DNA from: BS750m-G4 sp964472195
GTDB lineage: Bacteria; Bacteroidota; Ignavibacteria; Tepidaquicellales; Tepidaquicellaceae
NCBI GenBank assembly: GCA_964472195.1
Contig: CAYYJH010000032.1
Location: 1 to 29,505, forward strand
Length of the DNA stretch: 29,505 nt
Direction of reading: 5' to 3'
The notes beneath the pieces are model-generated. The model saw only the letters and a program-made list of their open reading frames with translations. It had not been told where the DNA came from and made no database searches. Below, one piece after another: positions 22,707 to 29,451 of this stretch; within the stretch, counting starts at the first letter, position 1; each line of letters opens with the position of its first letter. A program made the translations under genes and the position numbers.

Positions 22707-24698
22707 ATGAAGCTCAAATTAAAAGACCTGCATCGCAGGATAAGGAAAAGTACTGACGAATCCAGGCAAATTTCATTGCTGATAAAGCTCGCCCTTAAAC
22801 TTCACAAGAAAGAGTCGAAGGAAGCTTTAAAAATTGCACAGGAAGCACTAGAAATTTCCCAAAAAACAAACAATAAAAGTAGTATAGCTGAAAGTCTTTC
22901 TATAATCGGGATTTGCCAGCGTATGCTATCTCAATATGATGATTCAATCGATTGTTTTAATAAATCTCTGAAATTATACGAAGAGTTAGATAATTCTGAA
23001 GGTCAGGCTACATTGAAACACTATATCGGTACGGTTTATATGAGGAAGGGAGAACTTCAGAAAGCGCTGGATTATTTTTTAGAAAGCTATAAAATGTACG
23101 AGGGTATAGAAAACAAAAATTCACTTCCCGGTATACTTACGGACCTTGGAGGTGCTTATGCAAATCTTCATGATTATTCGAAAGCATTAAAATATTATTT
23201 TGAAAGTTTAAGTATAAATGAATCAGTAAATGATCAGTCAGTATTTGCTATTACTTATAATAATATCGGAAACATTTATTCCTGGATAAAAAATTATCAA
23301 CAGGCATTAAATTATTATGAAAAAAGCCTGGAAATACATAAAAAGAAGGGTGATAGAAATGGTGAAGCACAGGCATTGGGAAATATAGCAGGAATATATT
23401 TTAGACAGGGAGAGTTGGATAAAACACTCGATTACTACACTCAAGTCCTGACTATTTTTAAAGAAATAGGAAATAAAGGTCTTGAAGCACAAACGCTTGG
23501 AAATATTTCAAGCATCTACAGTGAATTAGGGCAATATGAAAAAGCCTTAGAGTTTTTATTTAGGGCAATGGAAATCTCAGAAAGCATTGGAAGGATATAC
23601 AATTACACTTCCATTCTTCATTTAATAGGGGATGTATACCAGAAAATGGGTGACAACAAACAATCTATCCAGTATCTTGAAAAAGCTCTTAAGTATGCAG
23701 TTAAGAAAGGTTATAAGAGACTTGAATATTTGATATACAAATCTCTCTCAGAGAGCTATAGTCAAGTGGGAGATATGACTAAATCACTCTCTTATTTTAA
23801 AGAGTTTTCAAGGATTAAAGATGATATACATAGCGAGGAGAAAAAACAAGCAATAACAGAACTTCAATTAAATTTTGACCTTGAGAGGACACAAAAGGAG
23901 AAGGAAATTGCGGAGAGAGAAAAAGAGTTGTATTATCTGAAAAACGTTGAGCTCGGGAAAGCACTTAATAAAGTAGAATCTTTAAATGAACATTTAGTTG
24001 AATTAGATTACGAGAAGAATGAAATGCTCGGAATAGTAGCGCATGATCTTCGCAATCCCTTATCTACAATCATAATGATCGCTAATATTTTGTCTAAGGA
24101 ATCTAAAGAACTAAATGATAAAGTGGTGAGAGAGTATGCAGCGGATATTAAAACCACTTCGAATAAAATGATAAATCTGATAAAGGATTTACTCGATATA
24201 AATGCAATGGAATCGGGAAAGCTTAATTTAAAATTTGAACCCGTTGATATTTGTCAAACAGCTGAAAGCGTAACGAGTGAGTTTCAAGAGCATGCCAAAC
24301 TAAAAGACATTAAATTAAAGTATATCGCCGGTAGGAATGGATTAAAAGTTAATGCGGATATCGATGCATCAGTGCAGGTTCTTGATAATTTAATCTCGAA
24401 CGCTATTAAGTACACACAAAAGGGAGGCAATGTAGAAGTCAGAGTGAAAGCCGTTAACAGCAGCGTGCGTGTAGAAGTAGAAGATAATGGACCTGGCATA
24501 AAATCAAGCGAAAAGGATTTATTATTTAAAAAGTTTTCTAAGTTAAGTACAAAGCCAACAGGAGGAGAAAGCTCTACCGGTTTAGGATTGTCAATCGTAA
24601 AAAAACTATCTGAAGCAATGCATGGTAAAGTCTGGTGTGAGAGTGTAGAAGGAAAAGGATCTGTATTTATAGTAGAGTTAAAATCATTAAAGAAATAA
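22707..24698 (+). CDS. Soluble TPR-repeat sensor histidine kinase
   Basis: A 663-residue protein without signal peptide or transmembrane helix, so probably cytoplasmic. Residues about 15-370 form roughly eight to nine tetratricopeptide repeats of about 40 residues (for example IGTVYMRKGELQKALDYFLES; NNIGNIYSWIKNYQQALNYYEKSL), followed by a charged coiled coil (about 378-435). The kinase core has the H-box GIVAHDLRNPLS with phospho-acceptor H446, N-box DNLISNAIKYTQ, G1 VEVEDNGPGI, an F-box-like LFKKFSKLS and G2 STGLGLSIVKKL. All ATP-binding residues expected for an active HisKA/HATPase_c kinase are present. The TPR array probably senses a protein partner. No response regulator is adjacent, so the phosphotransfer partner must be elsewhere. 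A terminator follows 64 bp after the stop. Confidence 0.93.
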   Translation: MKLKLKDLHRRIRKSTDESRQISLLIKLALKLHKKESKEALKIAQEALEISQKTNNKSSIAESLSIIGICQRMLSQYDDSIDCFNKSLKLYEELDNSEGQATLKHYIGTVYMRKGELQKALDYFLESYKMYEGIENKNSLPGILTDLGGAYANLHDYSKALKYYFESLSINESVNDQSVFAITYNNIGNIYSWIKNYQQALNYYEKSLEIHKKKGDRNGEAQALGNIAGIYFRQGELDKTLDYYTQVLTIFKEIGNKGLEAQTLGNISSIYSELGQYEKALEFLFRAMEISESIGRIYNYTSILHLIGDVYQKMGDNKQSIQYLEKALKYAVKKGYKRLEYLIYKSLSESYSQVGDMTKSLSYFKEFSRIKDDIHSEEKKQAITELQLNFDLERTQKEKEIAEREKELYYLKNVELGKALNKVESLNEHLVELDYEKNEMLGIVAHDLRNPLSTIIMIANILSKESKELNDKVVREYAADIKTTSNKMINLIKDLLDINAMESGKLNLKFEPVDICQTAESVTSEFQEHAKLKDIKLKYIAGRNGLKVNADIDASVQVLDNLISNAIKYTQKGGNVEVRVKAVNSSVRVEVEDNGPGIKSSEKDLLFKKFSKLSTKPTGGESSTGLGLSIVKKLSEAMHGKVWCESVEGKGSVFIVELKSLKK

Positions 24699-24762
24699 TA
24701 AGCTGCAAGTTTTTACCTTTCTAATACATTTATTAGTAGAGAAAACGAATCATTAAATAATT

Positions 24763-24806
24763 GCCGCTAATGTGCTCATATTTATTTGCGAATTAGCGGC
24801 TTTTAA
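24763..24806 (+). terminator. Intrinsic terminator of the TPR histidine kinase gene
   Basis: GCCGCTAAT (24763-24771) pairs perfectly with ATTAGCGGC (24792-24800) around a 20-nt loop and is followed by TTTT. A smaller hairpin, CTAATA-CATT-TATTAG (24721-24736), precedes it. Confidence 0.8.
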
Positions 24807-24976
24807 ATATTAACACAAACTTGTGTCCCAAATCACTTCGGTGCGCTGACACATGGGCTCGATTAAAAAACACAAACAAGCATGTTTATATTTATACCTT
24901 AAAATATTAAAAATAGTAAAATATAAACGTATGAAACCTATCATTTTTAAAACAGTCTTAATGATAAAGAGAAGTG

Positions 24977-25051
24977 ATGTTCGAGATCATAACAATAGCT
25001 TTAACTTTTATCATATTAGTTTATCTTGCGATAAAGAAATCCAAATTATAA
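24977..25051 (+). CDS. Candidate 24-residue single-helix membrane peptide
   Basis: ATG-initiated ORF whose product starts MFEIITIALTFII, continues as one hydrophobic helix and ends in a basic tail AIKKSKL. An AGAGAAGTG stretch just before the ATG could act as a weak ribosome-binding site. AT-rich DNA easily yields short hydrophobic frames, so chance is a serious alternative; the second peptide of the same design 45 bp downstream makes it worth recording. It resembles small membrane regulators or leader-like peptides in form only. Confidence 0.25.
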   Translation: MFEIITIALTFIILVYLAIKKSKL

Positions 25052-25095
25052 ACTATGCAACTTTTCAAAACACAAACAGTCTTAACAAATAACAA

Positions 25096-25179
25096 ATGGT
25101 TGAATCAATTTTAATAATATTTTTTTCTTATATAATATCAGTTTTCTTAGCAATTTTAAAATCAAAAACATATAATTAA
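25096..25179 (+). CDS. Candidate 27-residue single-helix membrane peptide
   Basis: ATG-initiated ORF whose product starts MVESILIIFFSYIISV and ends in a polar basic tail KSKTYN. The layout (short acidic start, one helix, K-S-K tail) matches the peptide encoded at 24977-25051. There is no clear ribosome-binding site. It ends 34 bp before the DUF6249-like gene and just before the palindrome at 25183. It may be a real small protein or a chance ORF in AT-rich DNA. Confidence 0.25.
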   Translation: MVESILIIFFSYIISVFLAILKSKTYN

Positions 25180-25182
25180 AGA

Positions 25183-25196
25183 GGTCATAGATGACC
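25183..25196. promoter_or_regulatory. Perfect palindrome upstream of the DUF6249-like gene
   Basis: GGTCAT-AG-ATGACC, 6-bp arms, 17 bp before the ATG at 25214 and just before the AGGAGA ribosome-binding site. It could be an operator or a small RNA hairpin in the leader; no known regulator site is recognised. Confidence 0.35.
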
Positions 25197-25213
25197 AATA
25201 GGAGATAAAAAGC

Positions 25214-25612
25214 ATGACATTCTTAGAAGGTTTAATACCTTTATTCGCAATAATTTTTTCTTTCGGTATTCCGGGTATAATAATATTTTTCGTGATATAT
25301 TCTAAACATCGTGAGAAAATGAGACTAATTGAGAAAGGTCTCACACCGGAAGAAGCAAAATTGTACTTTAAGGATTACAAACAAAAAACTATGTATCCAT
25401 ATTCGGCTTTAAAATGGGGAATTCTTTTGAGTTTCCTTGGTGCAGGAATTGCGATAGCTAATATTTTAGAAACTCAGTATGACTTTGATGATGGGATTAC
25501 ATTCGGTATTGTGTTATTGTCTTTAGGTCTTGGTGCTTTATTGTATTATCTGATTTTGAGTATAAAGCTGAAATCTAATTCAAATTCTAATTCCCAGCCC
25601 TCAACAAATTAA
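25214..25612 (+). CDS. DUF6249-like integral membrane protein
   Basis: A 132-residue protein with three predicted membrane helices (about 5-29, 66-84 and 95-117). Between the first two is a charged loop, KHREKMRLIEKGLTPEEAKLYF (31-52), followed by ALKWGILLSFLGAGIAIA (65-82); this pattern is what I associate with the DUF6249 family found in Bacteroidota beside sigma-factor genes. The last 15 residues are Ser/Asn-rich. The start is supported by a strong AGGAGA ribosome-binding site (25200-25205). The lipoprotein gene begins 12 bp downstream and the sigma factor gene 78 bp after that, so the protein is probably part of one regulated envelope module. Molecular function is unknown; the family name is from memory of its pattern. 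Confidence 0.78.
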   Translation: MTFLEGLIPLFAIIFSFGIPGIIIFFVIYSKHREKMRLIEKGLTPEEAKLYFKDYKQKTMYPYSALKWGILLSFLGAGIAIANILETQYDFDDGITFGIVLLSLGLGALLYYLILSIKLKSNSNSNSQPSTN

Positions 25613-25624
25613 AATTATACTAAA

Positions 25625-26437
25625 ATGACTAAAGTGAAAATCGATAACATCTTCATTACGAAAGCTATATTATTTTTGCTGCTCTTAACGATTGTAGTCA
25701 GTGGAACGGGTTGCAGCTTATTCAAAAAGAAATACGAAAAAACAGAAACGAAAAAATATACAATCGACACTCATAACAAAACAAAAATTTCTTTAGACAA
25801 TGTGAAAGGGGATATAAGAATTTTTCGCAACACATCGGATAGTATGCTTAGAATAAATATTGAAAAGATTGCAAACGTAAAAGAAAAGGATCTTGATAAA
25901 CCTATACGAAACTTTAGAGTAAAGGTTGATACTTCAGGAAGTGTTGTTAGTATTAACATAGAATATTATAAAGAAAAAAGATTTTTTAACATTTCGTTTG
26001 GCGATGAAAACAAAATAAACTTTGAACTTCACATTCCTGATGAAATTTTGCTCGTTATAGATAATACCAGCGGAGATTTGTTTATGACCGATATTACTAA
26101 TGATGTGAAAGCAGACATAACGAATGGTGATGTTAAACTCGAGAAAGTTTATGGAAATACAAAGTTAGAAGTTACAAATGGTAAAGTAAAAGGTGATTTA
26201 GATTCTACAAAAGGGCTAAACATTGATGTTACAAACGGAAAAGTAAACTTAAACCTTGGTGAATTGTTTTCCGGTAAGTTTAAGCTTGATGTTACAAATG
26301 GAAAAATTATAAAAGATGAATTTAATTTTACCGATGTATCGGAAGAGAAGAAATCATTCGAGGGAAAATTAGGCGATAAAGATGCTGAAGTTATTATTGA
26401 TGTTGTGAATGGAAAAATCACTCTATCAAAACAATAG
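25625..26437 (+). CDS. DUF4097-like beta-solenoid lipoprotein
   Basis: A 270-residue exported protein. The N-terminal helix ends in a lipobox-like SGTGC (C30; Gly at -3 is less usual), so lipidation at C30 is likely. The body has repeated short strands of the form DVTNGKV: NTSGDLFM, DITNGDVKL, EVTNGKVKG, DVTNGKVNL, DVTNGKIIK and DVVNGKITL (residues about 148-268). This is the repeat style of DUF4097/DUF2807 beta-helix adhesin-like proteins, often encoded beside sigma/anti-sigma genes. It probably sits on the periplasmic face of a membrane. A small AATATCT/AGATATT hairpin after its stop (26438-26457) lacks a T run and is not a convincing terminator, so read-through into the sigma gene is plausible. 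Role unknown; an envelope-stress sensor is a guess. Confidence 0.82.
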   Translation: MTKVKIDNIFITKAILFLLLLTIVVSGTGCSLFKKKYEKTETKKYTIDTHNKTKISLDNVKGDIRIFRNTSDSMLRINIEKIANVKEKDLDKPIRNFRVKVDTSGSVVSINIEYYKEKRFFNISFGDENKINFELHIPDEILLVIDNTSGDLFMTDITNDVKADITNGDVKLEKVYGNTKLEVTNGKVKGDLDSTKGLNIDVTNGKVNLNLGELFSGKFKLDVTNGKIIKDEFNFTDVSEEKKSFEGKLGDKDAEVIIDVVNGKITLSKQ

Positions 26438-26515
26438 AATATCTCTATGTAGATATTTAAATTTACAGGTTTTTTATTTACATTTAGCTATCTATATTGA
26501 GTAACTCAAATTTAA

Positions 26516-27163
26516 ATGATAGAGACCGATTGCGAAATAATAAATATGATACAGCGGGGTGATGTAGTATCATTTAAGGAATTTGTTAAAGAATATAAGG
26601 ATAAAGCTTTCTCGCTCACGATAAAAATTCTAAAGAATCGTGAAGAAGCAGAGGATTCTCTTCAGGAAGCATTCCTGAAATTATACAGGGCTATAATGCA
26701 AAAACAATTTAAATGTAAGTCAAAGCTTTCAACTTATTTTTATAGTATTGTGTATAACACGGCGGTGGATTTTTATAAAAAAATAAAGTATAAAAAATTC
26801 AATATAGTTTCTATAGACGTCAATGATGCGAATTTCAGAGAAGGCGATGAGTTAACAAATAGGTTTTATGAAAAAGAGGTCGACAGTAACATACTTTCTA
26901 AAGGAAAAGGATTCGATCCTGAAAGTGAGATCTCAGAAAAGGAAATTCAGGGTATAGTAAATGAGTTTATAAATTCAGTACCTGAACATTATTCTATTAT
27001 TCTCAATATGTACTACATAAATGATTTATCGCATAATGAGATAACCGAAATATTGAATATCCCTTTAGGGACGGTTAAAAACCGAATCTTCAGAGCAAAA
27101 AAAAAGTTGAAGGAAATTATTCTTGAAAAGTATACACGGGATGAAATTCTTGAGTATGTTTAA
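26516..27163 (+). CDS. ECF-type RNA polymerase sigma-70 factor
   Basis: A 215-residue group 4 sigma factor. Sigma region 2 is at about residues 20-92: FKEFVKEYKDKAFSLTIKIL, then the polymerase-binding AEDSLQEAFLKLYRAI (45-60) and the -10 recognition part CKSKLSTYFYSIVYNTAVDFYKK. A charged linker of about 50 residues (YEKEVDSNILSKGKGFDPES) is longer than average. Region 4 follows (about 143-200), with the helix-turn-helix LSHNEITEILNIPLGTVKNRIFRAKKKL (starting at residue 171) for -35 binding. It probably directs RNA polymerase to envelope-related promoters. It is followed 47 bp downstream by a small membrane protein with a cytoplasmic N-terminus, the usual place for an anti-sigma factor, and preceded by a lipoprotein and a DUF6249-like gene. 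Confidence 0.93.
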   Translation: MIETDCEIINMIQRGDVVSFKEFVKEYKDKAFSLTIKILKNREEAEDSLQEAFLKLYRAIMQKQFKCKSKLSTYFYSIVYNTAVDFYKKIKYKKFNIVSIDVNDANFREGDELTNRFYEKEVDSNILSKGKGFDPESEISEKEIQGIVNEFINSVPEHYSIILNMYYINDLSHNEITEILNIPLGTVKNRIFRAKKKLKEIILEKYTRDEILEYV

Positions 27164-27210
27164 TAGTGTATATAATTTAAAATTATTAAAAATTATTTTA
27201 TTTTACAAAC

Positions 27211-27654
27211 ATGGGAGAAAACAAGATAAACATAGATTCGCTTCTTGATGATAAGATCAAACATTCTTTGTTTACAAAACCTTCGGATGATTTTATCAAG
27301 AAACTTGAAAGAAAAATTGAACTCAGCAGAGAGTTTGCTAAAGAAGAGGTCAAAGAGAGAAAGATAGTGAAATATATTATTGGTGTTTTCTTAATTCTAT
27401 TTGTTTCTTTTGCAACAACTCTTACTTATTACTATAGTCAACGATTTGAAGATAAGATTTTTAATTTCGGAGGATTAATAAACAATTTCACTTTACAAAT
27501 TAATTCATTAAGTCTTAAGTTTTTTGAATTTTTTGGGTTATCAATATCAGGTAACTCATTTGTTTATGTAATAGTGATTATGTTATTAGCGTTATTGTAC
27601 ACTTTAGGAGATAGATTTTTATTCAACAAGAGTTACAGGAAGACCGTTAATTAA
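27211..27654 (+). CDS. Small membrane protein, possible anti-sigma factor
   Basis: A 147-residue protein. The first 52 residues are charged and helical (KPSDDFIKKLERKIELSREFAKEEVKERK, from residue 23), followed by two membrane helices (about 53-75 and 116-134) separated by a loop with NFTLQINSLSLKFFEF. There is no zinc-binding HxxxCxxC motif, so it is not a ZAS-type anti-sigma. The position right after the ECF sigma gene and the cytoplasmic charged domain linked to the membrane suggest a class-type membrane-bound anti-sigma, but this is inferred from context. No homologue is recognised. It is the last gene of the + strand group and faces the rhomboid gene 60 bp away, with no terminator visible between. 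Confidence 0.65.
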   Translation: MGENKINIDSLLDDKIKHSLFTKPSDDFIKKLERKIELSREFAKEEVKERKIVKYIIGVFLILFVSFATTLTYYYSQRFEDKIFNFGGLINNFTLQINSLSLKFFEFFGLSISGNSFVYVIVIMLLALLYTLGDRFLFNKSYRKTVN

Positions 27655-27714
27655 TGCTTGAATAACACAGCTACTCTTCTTCACTTAATATTTAACACAC
27701 ACCAACAAATTTTT

Positions 27715-28338
27715 TCACAAAAAATCGAAATGACTTATAAGCACTCTCACAGCCCCATCGATTAATAATAAAGTTGCAACGACACCACCGATGGCACCCC
27801 CTAAGTGTGCTTCGTGACCAATGTTTCCTAATTTACTTTTCATTCCAAAAATCGAAAAACCAATCCATAGTATTGCAAAGACAAAAGCAGGCATTGGGAT
27901 GAAGAATACGTAGAGAGTACTTGTCGGGAAAAAAATAATATAAGAAAAAACTATACCGGATACAGCTCCCGATGCACCAACAGCAACGTAATTCGGATTA
28001 TTAAAATGGAATAATACAGTGAGAAATGAACCAGCGAAGAGACTTATAATATATATCAGAGCAAAATAAAAACTTCCCGAAAATCCACCGAGATTAATAT
28101 TGAAAAATCTTTCTAAAGTTGAACCAAATGTAAAAAGAGCAAACATGTTGAAGAGTAAGTGCATCAAGTTGGCATGCAAAAATGCTGATGATACTAACTG
28201 GTAATACCTGTTGTTATGAATGATTTGGTAGGGCAATTCGGAAAACCTTTCGAAATACTCAATATTCTTATTTGGATTAACCATGAAGTAAACTATTACA
28301 TTTGCTGCTACTAACGTTAATGTTACGGGAGTTTCCAT
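27715..28338 (-). CDS. Rhomboid-family intramembrane serine protease
   Basis: A 207-residue membrane protein with six or so helices. All catalytic features of rhomboids are present: HANLMHLLFNMFALF (H55, H60, N64) in the second helix, the nucleophile serine S123 in VAVGASGAVSGIVF, and H178 in GHEAHLGGAIGG. The first loop NNRYYQLVSSAFLHA matches the usual L1 region. It should cleave membrane proteins in the bilayer. Its gene lies 10 bp after the pyrD stop and is probably co-transcribed with it. An activating role for the nearby sigma/anti-sigma pair would be attractive by analogy to regulated proteolysis, but nothing in the sequence shows it. Confidence 0.92.
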   Translation of the reverse strand: METPVTLTLVAANVIVYFMVNPNKNIEYFERFSELPYQIIHNNRYYQLVSSAFLHANLMHLLFNMFALFTFGSTLERFFNINLGGFSGSFYFALIYIISLFAGSFLTVLFHFNNPNYVAVGASGAVSGIVFSYIIFFPTSTLYVFFIPMPAFVFAILWIGFSIFGMKSKLGNIGHEAHLGGAIGGVVATLLLIDGAVRVLISHFDFL

Positions 28339-28348
28339 AAATATTATT

Positions 28349-29395
28349 TTAAATTATTAAATCAGGATTTAATATTCTCTTTATAATACCCGGACCTTCA
28401 TAAACAAAACCTGTATATAATTGAACGAGTTCTGCACCTTCTTCAATTTTATCTTCATAACCGCCTTTATTATAAACACCGCCTACTCCAATCAATATAA
28501 GTTTGTTCGTTTCGTTTTTCTCATTTAAATTTTTTAATATGCTCAATACTCTGTCAGAGATTTGCTTTAACGGTTTTCCACTTAAGCCTCCCTCTTTATT
28601 TATCTTTTCGTCAAGTCCGTTGCGCGTAATTGTTGTATTGGTTGCAATGATGCCGTTTATATTATTCTTCACTGCAAGTGAATAGATAGTAGCTATTTCT
28701 TCATCTGTTAAGTCTGGAGCAATTTTTAGGAAGATTACTTTTCCCTTTTCAGGTTTATTTTCCGATAATCTAGAATTTGTTTCTTGAATTTCACCAAGCA
28801 GTTCATCTAAATAATCTTCGGTTTGCAATTTTCGTAATTCTTCAGTGTTTGGTGATGATATGTTTATGGTAAAATAATCTGCTTGTTCGTAAAGTTTTTC
28901 TAAGCAGATTTTATAGTCTTCATAAGCTTTCTCAATGAGAGTTTCTTTATTCTTTCCGATATTAGCACCTATGATAAAATCTTTTGATAATGATTTCCTT
29001 GCTTTAATAATATTTTCTTTTAGTGCATCGGCACCGTTGTTATTGAATCCAAGCCTGTTAATGATTGCTTTATCTTTCACCAATCTGAAGATTCTTGGCT
29101 TTGCATTACCGGGTTGAGGAAGTGGTGTAACAGTACCGACCTCAACATGGGAAAAACCTAATGCTTCCCAGAATCTGATTGCTGTCCCATCTTTATCTAA
29201 ACCTGCTGCCAAACCGAGACGGTTTCGAAATGTGAGTCCGCCTATGTTAATTTTTTTAAAAGGTTTCTTTGGTGAGAAAAGCATCCTGACAAAAGGGTAA
29301 AAAAAAGTTATTGAAGAAATAACCTTCATTACGAAGTTATGAACTTTTTCAGGTTCGAATAAGAACAAAATCGGTCTTATAACGTGCTTATACAT
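28349..29395 (-). CDS. pyrD: Dihydroorotate dehydrogenase (quinone), class 2
   Basis: A 348-residue flavoprotein oxidising dihydroorotate to orotate with a membrane quinone in pyrimidine synthesis. The start at 29395 (MYKHVIRPILFLFEPEKVH) matches the family N-terminus, which forms the amphipathic membrane-contact helices of class 2 enzymes; an ATG two codons earlier (29401) is possible. Motifs are NRLGLAAGLDKDG (58-70), GTVTPLPQPGNAKPRIFRL (87-105), INRLGFNNNG (112-121), the catalytic Ser in NISSPNTEELRKLQ (178-191), FLKIAPDL (222-229) and IIATNTT (249-255). Length fits class 2. A rhomboid gene follows 10 bp downstream. A terminator-like hairpin sits just 12 nt upstream of the start, which is unusual and may control expression. 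Confidence 0.96.
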   Translation of the reverse strand: MYKHVIRPILFLFEPEKVHNFVMKVISSITFFYPFVRMLFSPKKPFKKINIGGLTFRNRLGLAAGLDKDGTAIRFWEALGFSHVEVGTVTPLPQPGNAKPRIFRLVKDKAIINRLGFNNNGADALKENIIKARKSLSKDFIIGANIGKNKETLIEKAYEDYKICLEKLYEQADYFTINISSPNTEELRKLQTEDYLDELLGEIQETNSRLSENKPEKGKVIFLKIAPDLTDEEIATIYSLAVKNNINGIIATNTTITRNGLDEKINKEGGLSGKPLKQISDRVLSILKNLNEKNETNKLILIGVGGVYNKGGYEDKIEEGAELVQLYTGFVYEGPGIIKRILNPDLII

Positions 29396-29407
29396 AATCA
29401 TAAAATA

Positions 29408-29440
29408 AAAAAGTCCTTGATAAAATATCAGGGACTTTTT
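29408..29440 (-). terminator. Terminator-like hairpin between the tRNA-like sequence and pyrD
   Basis: On the minus strand, AAAAAGTCCCTGATA pairs with TATCAAGGACTTTTT (one G-T pair) around a 3-nt loop and runs into T residues that end within 8 nt of the upstream pyrD ATG. It would terminate transcription from the tRNA-like sequence at the window edge. Because it nearly touches pyrD, it may also act as an attenuator or a translation-blocking hairpin for that gene. Confidence 0.75.
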
Positions 29441-29451
29441 TATATATAAAG

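Larger units (their letters stand above)
24699..25213. other. Mostly noncoding 515-bp region upstream of the DUF6249-like gene
   Basis: It contains the histidine kinase terminator (24763-24806), a possible competing pair of hairpins with a TTCG tetraloop (24813-24853), two tiny ORFs for single-helix peptides (24977-25051 and 25096-25179), and a perfect palindrome (25183-25196). A longer frame at 24853-25092 has no recognisable feature and is probably spurious. The DNA is very AT-rich. Confidence 0.6.

Noticed and set aside
24884..24928. Inverted repeat GTTTATATTT/AAATATAAAC
   Set aside because: Almost pure A-T arms in a very AT-rich stretch; expected by chance.
24853..25092. 79-residue plus-strand frame between the histidine kinase and the DUF6249-like gene
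   Set aside because: Lysine/isoleucine-rich translation of AT-rich DNA with no motif; it starts inside a potential hairpin region and overlaps the better-formed mini-ORF at 24977.
26438..26457. Hairpin AATATCT/AGATATT after the lipoprotein gene as a terminator
   Set aside because: The stem is only 7 bp, all but one pair or so A-T, and no T run follows, so termination is unlikely.
27655..27714. Terminator between the convergent membrane-protein and rhomboid genes
   Set aside because: I looked for a stem-loop in this 60-bp gap and found none with a T run on either strand.
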